From contig JAUXQA010000225.1 in NCBI GenBank assembly GCA_030683195.1, positions 1 to 11,747 on the forward strand: 11,747 nt of DNA, given 5' to 3'. How positions within the stretch are numbered: position 1 is the stretch's first letter; each line of letters begins with the position of its first letter. This document shows, piece by piece, positions 7,088-11,747 of the stretch. Source of the stretch: Rhodoferax sp. (GTDB lineage Bacteria > Pseudomonadota > Gammaproteobacteria > Burkholderiales > Burkholderiaceae_C). The notes below the pieces were generated by a model that did no database searches, was not told where the DNA came from, and saw nothing but the letters and a program-made list of their open reading frames with translations. Both the position numbers and the translations under genes were made by a program.

Positions 7088-9481
7088 ATGCCCTCCAAAA
7101 CACCGCAATCTGAATCCCATAAGCCTGACAGCCCCAAACCGCAACGCACTGCGTTGGGATGGATCGTGCGCATTATTCTCTGGGCGTGCGGACTGGCTGC
7201 AGCCGGCGCACTGGCCATTGTCATCACGGTCGCCATCGCGATGGCGGTGGCATTCCCCAACCTGCCAGACATTTCTGACCTGTCGGACTACCGACCCAAA
7301 TTGCCCTTGCGGGTTTTTTCATCAGAGAACATCCTGATTGGTGAATTTGGTGAGGAGCGTCGGCATTTGACACCCATCAAAGACATCCCGAAGGTGATGA
7401 CTCAGGCCGTGCTGGCGATTGAAGACGCAAGGTTTTATGAACACGGTGGCGTGGACTACAAAGGTGTCTTGCGTGCCGCCCTGGCCAACCTGGGGCGCCT
7501 GAAGAGCCAAGGTGCGTCGACCATCACCATGCAGGTCGCCCGCAACGTGTACCTGTCGTCCGAGAAAACCTACACCCGAAAAATTTACGAAATACTGCTG
7601 ACGTTCAAGCTGGAGCATATGTTGACCAAGGACCAGATCCTTGAGATCTACATGAACCAGATTTTTCTGGGTAACCGGGCCTACGGGTTTGCTGCCGCCT
7701 CAGAGGCCTACTTCGACAAACCCCTGGCTGGCATCACCATTGCCGAAGCGGCCATGTTGGCAGGCTTACCCAAGGCGCCGTCGGCCTACAACCCGATCGC
7801 CAATCCCAAACGCGCCCGGGTACGCCAGCTTCACATCATTGACCGTATGCTGGAAAACGGGTTTATCACCGCAGCGCAAGCAGAAGCTGCCAAAAATGAA
7901 GAACTCAAGATCAAATCCGGCAACGACAACACCAAGGTGCATGCCGAGTTTGTAGCTGAAACCGTTCGCCAATTGATGTTTGCGCAGTACGGCGATGCCA
8001 CCTACACCCGGGGCCTGAACGTGTACACCACACTCAAGGCTGCCGACCAGGATGCAGCCTACAAGGCCTTGCGAAAAGGCATCATGGACTTCGAGCGGCG
8101 GCAGATTTACCGGGGTCCGGAAAAATTCATTACGCTGCCAGCCAACCCGCAAGAGCTGGACGAGGCCATTGACGATGCACTGGACGACCATCCAGACAAT
8201 GGCGACGTGATGTCTGCCGTGGTGCTGGACGCCAACCCCAAACGGATTCAGGCCGTACGCCGCGCAGGGGAGCCTTTTGAGATCGTCGGAGAAGGACTCA
8301 AGCCAGCGCAGTCGGGTTTGTCTGACAAGGCGCCACCCAACATCAAGATCAGGCGCGGCGCAATCATTCGGGTGTCCAAAACGCCTAAAAACACCTGGGA
8401 AATCACCCAGTTGCCCGAGGTGGAAGGCGCTTTTGTGGCGTTGGACCCAAGGGATGGTTCGATCAAGGCTTTGGTGGGGGGGTTTGACTTCCAGAAAAAC
8501 AAATTCAACCACGTCACGCAGGCTTGGCGTCAACCAGGCTCCAGCTTCAAGCCCTTTATTTACTCTGCGGCGCTGGAAAAGGGCTTCACCCCTGCCACGA
8601 TCATCAACGACGCGCCCCTGTTTTTTGACGCGGGTGTGACCGGGGGCCAACCGTGGGAACCCAAAAATTACGATGGCAAATTTGAAGGCCCCATGAGCAT
8701 GCGCCGCGGTTTGGCCAAATCGAAAAACATGATCTCAATCCGGATTTTGCAGGCTGTTGGCCCCCAGACCGCGCAAAACTGGGTCACACGCTTTGGATTT
8801 GATGCAGAAAAACACCCGGCTTACCTCACCATGGCGCTGGGTGCGGGTGCAGTAACGCCCTTGCAAATGGTGTCTGCTTACTCGGTGTTTGCGAATGGGG
8901 GCTACCGCATCAACCCGTGGTTGATCAACCGGGTCACGGAGCAGCAAGGTAAAGTCCTGGTCCAGACAGAGTTGCCCGTTCTGAGCGAGGCCACGCGCGC
9001 CATTGACGCGCGCAATGCCTTCATCATGGACAGTTTGTTGCAGGAGGTGACCCGATCAGGTACCGCTGCTTCTGCGCAAGCCCGACTCAAACGCCCGGAC
9101 CTGTACGGCAAAACGGGCACTACCAATGATTCCATGGATGCCTGGTTTGCCGGTTTTCAGCCCACCTTGGCAGCGGTTACCTGGATCGGCTATGACACCC
9201 CGCGCAAATTGGGTGACCGCGAAACCGGTGGCGGCTTGAGCCTGCCGGTGTGGATCAACTTCATGGAACATGCACTGAAAGGGGTCCCGGTGAATGAACC
9301 CACCGTGCCGGAAGGGGTGGTCAACTCAGGTGGCGAGTGGTTCTATACCGAATACGCCAACAACGCGGGTGTCACCAGCGTGGGCACCAATGATCCATCT
9401 GGCGCGCCCGAAGAAAGGCAAGTCATTCCATTGCCACCTTCTGAAGAACGAAGCAGGATATTGGACTTATTCAGAAATTAG
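7088..9481 (+). CDS. mrcA: Bifunctional penicillin-binding protein 1A (glycosyltransferase and transpeptidase)
   Basis: This class A PBP polymerises lipid II into glycan strands and cross-links the peptides in the periplasm. The 797-residue protein has a cytoplasmic N-terminus and one transmembrane helix (about 26-56). The GT51 glycosyltransferase domain contains E-D-A-R-F (Glu112 catalytic by family), G-A-S-T-I-T-M-Q (142-149) and R-K-I-Y-E-I at 164-169. A linker/OB-like region (about 270-440) follows. The transpeptidase domain has S-S-F-K (nucleophile Ser485, Lys488), S-K-N (545-547) and K-T-G (675-677). All catalytic motifs are intact and length is usual for PBP1A. I chose ATG 7088 because CAGGA lies seven bases upstream and the protein begins just before a hydrophilic tail and membrane helix. 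A frame-open TTG at 6944 would add 48 residues with no family support. It is divergent from pilM. Confidence 0.97.
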   Translation: MPSKTPQSESHKPDSPKPQRTALGWIVRIILWACGLAAAGALAIVITVAIAMAVAFPNLPDISDLSDYRPKLPLRVFSSENILIGEFGEERRHLTPIKDIPKVMTQAVLAIEDARFYEHGGVDYKGVLRAALANLGRLKSQGASTITMQVARNVYLSSEKTYTRKIYEILLTFKLEHMLTKDQILEIYMNQIFLGNRAYGFAAASEAYFDKPLAGITIAEAAMLAGLPKAPSAYNPIANPKRARVRQLHIIDRMLENGFITAAQAEAAKNEELKIKSGNDNTKVHAEFVAETVRQLMFAQYGDATYTRGLNVYTTLKAADQDAAYKALRKGIMDFERRQIYRGPEKFITLPANPQELDEAIDDALDDHPDNGDVMSAVVLDANPKRIQAVRRAGEPFEIVGEGLKPAQSGLSDKAPPNIKIRRGAIIRVSKTPKNTWEITQLPEVEGAFVALDPRDGSIKALVGGFDFQKNKFNHVTQAWRQPGSSFKPFIYSAALEKGFTPATIINDAPLFFDAGVTGGQPWEPKNYDGKFEGPMSMRRGLAKSKNMISIRILQAVGPQTAQNWVTRFGFDAEKHPAYLTMALGAGAVTPLQMVSAYSVFANGGYRINPWLINRVTEQQGKVLVQTELPVLSEATRAIDARNAFIMDSLLQEVTRSGTAASAQARLKRPDLYGKTGTTNDSMDAWFAGFQPTLAAVTWIGYDTPRKLGDRETGGGLSLPVWINFMEHALKGVPVNEPTVPEGVVNSGGEWFYTEYANNAGVTSVGTNDPSGAPEERQVIPLPPSEERSRILDLFRN

Positions 9482-9504
9482 GGCGACGACGATCTCAAAC
9501 GAGC

Positions 9505-9522
9505 CGGGGTCTCAAGAGCCCG
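9505..9522. other. Small hairpin between convergent mrcA and cyaY
   Basis: CGGG (9505-9508) and CCCG (9519-9522) flank TC-TCAA-GA with one G:G mismatch, giving a short stem-loop in the 43-bp gap between the two stop codons. Neither strand has a T run directly after it. It is not a canonical intrinsic terminator, though it might limit readthrough. Confidence 0.25.
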
Positions 9523-9524
9523 AC

Positions 9525-9854
9525 TCAGACCGAAAAAACCAGTGACACGCCGCCCTGTTCGCTGGCAAAGCGCGTCAAGTTAGCGAAGAATTCGCCCTGT
9601 CCTTTGGTATCCATCCATTGGCCGTTGTCAAACTTGTAGTGATAACCGCCGGACTTGGCCGCCAGCCAGATCTCGTGCAGAGGCTTCTGGAGATTGATGA
9701 CGATCTGGCTGCGGTTGGCAAACACCAGTGTCACCATACTGCCGACACGCTGGTTGTCAATGTCCGCCAATGACTCGTCGTTGATGCGGTCGCAACTGGA
9801 TTCCACCGCCTTGAGCAGGATTTCGGCATGGTCCATAAATTCGGGGTCGGTCAT
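9525..9854 (-). CDS. cyaY: Frataxin-like iron-sulfur cluster assembly protein CyaY
   Basis: CyaY is the bacterial frataxin. It binds iron and IscS and tunes iron-sulfur cluster formation in the cytoplasm. The 109-residue protein has an acidic first helix (Asp3, Glu5, Asp8, Glu11, Glu18, Asp22), which is the proposed iron and IscS surface. The central sheet carries Q-I-V-I-N-L-Q-K-P-L-H-E-I-W-L-A, followed by G-G-Y-H-Y and G-Q-W-M-D-T, the frataxin signature. The start at ATG 9854 has GGTGA seven bases upstream and gives the family length of about 106-109. A frame-open ATG at 9881 would add nine residues and lie inside lptM. The gene diverges from lptM, with start codons 12 bp apart, an arrangement common in betaproteobacteria and pseudomonads. 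Confidence 0.95.
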   Translation of the reverse strand: MTDPEFMDHAEILLKAVESSCDRINDESLADIDNQRVGSMVTLVFANRSQIVINLQKPLHEIWLAAKSGGYHYKFDNGQWMDTKGQGEFFANLTRFASEQGGVSLVFSV

Positions 9855-9866
9855 TACAATTTCACC

Positions 9867-10073
9867 ATGTTTCAAATCCATCGAATTCTAGTCAGTACCC
9901 TTGTCCTTGGCGCTGTTGTGGTGGGTCTAGGGGGCTGCGGCCAGCAAGGCCCCTTGTATTTGCCGACAGAACCGGCAGCGGCTAACCGGGCGACCCTGCC
10001 CGAAACCCTGATGCGCTCAGGGATGCAGCGCCCTGCACCGCCAGCTCAAGCTGCGCCGGCTGAAAATAAATAA
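9867..10073 (+). CDS. lptM: LPS translocon maturation lipoprotein LptM (YifL/LppL)
   Basis: This small outer-membrane lipoprotein (68 residues) associates with the LptD-LptE translocon and assists its maturation in the Enterobacteria studied. The sequence shows a short basic N-terminus, a hydrophobic stretch and lipobox L-G-G-C (Cys24). The family hallmark G-Q-Q-G-P-L-Y-L-P follows directly, then an Ala/Pro-rich low-complexity tail. I chose ATG 9867 because it gives a normal signal peptide; an ATG at 9828 would put thirteen residues before it. No good ribosome site is visible ahead of 9867. The start is 12 bp from the divergent cyaY start. lysA, which commonly follows this gene in betaproteobacteria, is absent; msrQ instead converges from the other strand. 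Confidence 0.9.
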   Translation: MFQIHRILVSTLVLGAVVVGLGGCGQQGPLYLPTEPAAANRATLPETLMRSGMQRPAPPAQAAPAENK

Positions 10074-10127
10074 TTTGATAGCTACCAACGCTTATGAAGC
10101 GCCGGCTAGAGCCTTATTTTTTATAAA
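10072..10127. repeat. Hairpin-forming intergenic repeat, probable lptM terminator
   Basis: The element begins TTTGATAGCT just after the lptM stop. Stem CGCTT (10089-10093) pairs with AAGCG (10097-10101) over a three-base loop. An outer stem TAGC (10079-10082) pairs with GCTA (10105-10108), leaving an internal loop. A T-rich run with six T's (10117-10122) follows on the plus strand, so it can end lptM transcription. The GATAGCT ... CGCTT ... AAGCG ... GCTAGAG layout resembles a repeat I recall as widespread between genes in Comamonadaceae. That link is from memory and only one copy is in this window. The msrQ stop and its last codons lie inside it. Confidence 0.55.
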
Positions 10128-10748
10128 TATCACCCCGCGCCAGCCCAAAAGCACGCCAAGCACAGCTGCATACACAAAGACCTCGGCAAAGTCGTTCTTG
10201 CCGGCACGCATCCAGAAGAAATGGAGCAACGCGAGGCCTGCGATGACATAAATGAGCTTGTGCAACAGTTGCCAGCGCCGGGCCCCCATCGCCTTGATGG
10301 CGCGGTTGAACGATGTCAAAGCCAACGGCGTGAGCAGCAGGAAGGCCAAGAAACCCACCAGAATAAATGGGCGTTTGATGATGTCGCGGATGATCTCCGG
10401 CACGCCAAACCCCATATCAAACCAGCTGTAGCTCAGCAGATGAAGCACAGCATAGAAGTACACAAACAAACCCAGCATCCGCCTAAACCGTGCCAAGGCT
10501 GGCGTACCCGTGATCACCCGAAGGGGCGTGACAGCCAGCAACAAACACAGGGCCCGCAAAGTCCAATCACCCGTGGCGCGGATCAGGGCCTCGGCCGGGT
10601 TGGCCCCCAGTTCGTTGGCCGCAGCGGCGTAGAAAAGCCACACGAACGGCAGCAGCATCAGACCGAAGACGACTGGCTTGGCCAAGCCGTGAAGCAATGG
10701 CGATCGCGCCCGCTTCACACCCGGCTGACCACGAACGGCTGTGCTCAA
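10092..10748 (-). CDS. msrQ: Heme-binding membrane subunit MsrQ of the periplasmic methionine sulfoxide reductase
   Basis: MsrQ (YedZ) passes electrons from the quinone pool or a flavin reductase through heme b to the periplasmic MsrP. The 218-residue protein has six predicted membrane helices (about 25-43, 62-79, 90-108, 125-144, 161-178, 187-208). His103, His163 and His176 are spaced 60 and 13 residues apart, the same spacing I recall for the E. coli heme ligands His91, His151 and His164. The start is taken as TTG 10748, which overlaps the msrP stop as TTGA. Its ribosome site is weak, and a GTG at 10718 is an alternative that would trim ten non-conserved residues. The last residues (about F-I-K-N-K-A-L-A-G-A-S) are encoded by an intergenic repeat, so the native C-terminus may have been replaced. 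Confidence 0.92.
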   Translation of the reverse strand: MSTAVRGQPGVKRARSPLLHGLAKPVVFGLMLLPFVWLFYAAAANELGANPAEALIRATGDWTLRALCLLLAVTPLRVITGTPALARFRRMLGLFVYFYAVLHLLSYSWFDMGFGVPEIIRDIIKRPFILVGFLAFLLLTPLALTSFNRAIKAMGARRWQLLHKLIYVIAGLALLHFFWMRAGKNDFAEVFVYAAVLGVLLGWRGVIFIKNKALAGAS

Positions 10749-11743
10749 AAGAACTTTTTGAGGTCCATGCCGGCGTACAACTGTCCGACTTGGGCCTCGT
10801 AGCCATTGAACATCAAGGTGGGGCGCTTTTTGGCAAACAGACCGTCTTCACCGATGCGCCGCTCAGTGGCCTGGCTCCAACGCGGATGATCCACATTGGG
10901 GTTGACGTTGGAAAAGAAGCCATATTCTTCGGCTGCCGCCTTGCTCCACGCGGTAGCCGGCTGCTTGTCCGTGAAGCGAATCTTGACCAGGCTCTTGCCA
11001 CTCTTGAAGCCGTATTTCCAGGGCACCACCAAGCGCACCGGCGCGCCGTTCTGGTTGGGGAGCACCTCACCATACATGCCGAATGTAAGCAGGGTGAGTG
11101 GGTGCATGGCTTCGTCCAGGCGAAGCCCTTCAACATACGGCCATTCCAGCACCCGCGAACCAACAAAGGGCATGGTCTTGGGATCGGCCTGGGTCACGAA
11201 CTCGACGTATTTGGCATTGGACAAAGGCTCAACGCGCTTGATCAACTCGCTCATCGAATAGCCCACCCACGGGATCACCATGGACCAGCCCTCGACACAG
11301 CGCAGGCGGTAAATCCGCTCTTCCTGGGCGCTGAGCTTGAGCAAGTCTTCCAGGGCGTACTTGGCCGGTTTTTTGACCAGGCCCTCGACCTCCACAGTCC
11401 ATGGCGTGGTTTTAAGGGTGTGGGCGTTACGGGCCGGGTCTGCCTTGTCGGTGCCAAACTCATAAAAATTGTTGTAGGTGCTGGCGTCCTTGTAGCCGGT
11501 GAGCTTGTCCATGACCATCGCCCCCGCCACGGCCGACTTGCCACCCGGCAGCGCCGCCAGTTTGCCCGGGCGGGCGCTGCCTTGGGCGAGCGCCTCCCGG
11601 CCAGCCCACGAGGCCATAGCCGCACCAGCCACACCTGTAGCCATGAGTTTCATGAGGTCCCTACGCCCCGCATAAATGTTTTGCGGAGTGATCTCGCTGG
11701 ACGGCGTGTGGTTAAAGCCGTCGTGATGGGTTTTGATCAGCAT
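10745..11743 (-). CDS. msrP: Periplasmic molybdopterin methionine sulfoxide reductase MsrP
   Basis: MsrP (YedY) reduces methionine sulfoxide in periplasmic proteins using a molybdopterin cofactor, with electrons from MsrQ. The 332-residue protein starts with a Tat signal: twin Arg at 27-28 in G-R-R-D-L-M-K, a hydrophobic stretch, and a probable cut near A-L-A (about residue 53). The mature part includes Y-N-N-F-Y-E-F-G (90-97). The molybdenum-ligating cysteine is Cys149 in Y-R-L-R-C-V-E-G-W-S, and a conserved V-P-W-K-Y-G-F-K-S core follows. Length equals the family (about 330). ATG 11743 is followed at once by the expected N-region. Only four bases upstream are in the window, so its ribosome site and promoter cannot be judged. 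The TGA overlaps the msrQ start, so the pair is a coupled operon. Confidence 0.95.
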   Translation of the reverse strand: MLIKTHHDGFNHTPSSEITPQNIYAGRRDLMKLMATGVAGAAMASWAGREALAQGSARPGKLAALPGGKSAVAGAMVMDKLTGYKDASTYNNFYEFGTDKADPARNAHTLKTTPWTVEVEGLVKKPAKYALEDLLKLSAQEERIYRLRCVEGWSMVIPWVGYSMSELIKRVEPLSNAKYVEFVTQADPKTMPFVGSRVLEWPYVEGLRLDEAMHPLTLLTFGMYGEVLPNQNGAPVRLVVPWKYGFKSGKSLVKIRFTDKQPATAWSKAAAEEYGFFSNVNPNVDHPRWSQATERRIGEDGLFAKKRPTLMFNGYEAQVGQLYAGMDLKKFF

Positions 11744-11747
11744 GGTG

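Noticed and set aside
7766..8650. A 294-codon minus-strand open frame
   Set aside because: It lies wholly inside mrcA, whose catalytic motifs are intact in the plus frame. Its translation shows no recognisable domain.
9482..9524. Terminator between mrcA and cyaY
   Set aside because: A short mismatched stem exists, but no T run follows it on either strand.

Overview
The window looks like chromosomal DNA from a betaproteobacterium, most likely a member of the Comamonadaceae close to Rhodoferax or Polaromonas. This rests on protein sequence style, on the arrangement of pilMNOPQ diverging from a class A penicillin-binding protein gene next to cyaY and lptM, and on an intergenic repeat of a kind I recall from that family. 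No search was run, so the family-level placement is inference.

Layout, left to right. Positions 1-1663 (minus) hold the first 554 residues of a secreted lipoprotein that runs off the left edge. It has a lipobox, five tandem Ig-like units of 80-83 residues, and a sixth domain resembling bacterial Ig-like group 1. Positions 1749-6818 (minus) are a complete, tightly coupled type IV pilus alignment and secretin operon, pilM-pilN-pilO-pilP-pilQ. Three of its four junctions are 4-bp start/stop overlaps. Positions 6819-7087 are a divergent control region with an imperfect 18-bp palindrome. Positions 7088-9481 (plus) encode the bifunctional peptidoglycan synthase PBP1A. Next come cyaY (minus) and lptM (plus), whose start codons lie 12 bp apart and face away from each other. 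The right end carries msrQ and msrP (minus), the periplasmic methionine sulfoxide reductase system. It is separated from lptM by a hairpin-forming repeat that also encodes the end of msrQ.

Nearly everything here works in the cell envelope. PilM (cytoplasm), PilN and PilO (inner membrane), PilP (inner-membrane lipoprotein) and PilQ (outer-membrane secretin) form the conduit that lets the pilus cross the envelope. PBP1A builds the peptidoglycan that this conduit must pass through. LptM assists the LPS translocon, and MsrPQ repairs oxidised methionines in periplasmic proteins. CyaY (iron-sulfur cluster assembly) is the cytoplasmic exception.

The least explained part is the Ig-repeat lipoprotein directly downstream of pilQ, in the place where aroK usually sits. 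A second departure from the common order is the absence of lysA after lptM, where the repeat and msrQ are found instead. I see no tRNA, rRNA, CRISPR array, insertion sequence or phage gene. There is no gene-free stretch longer than 300 bases.
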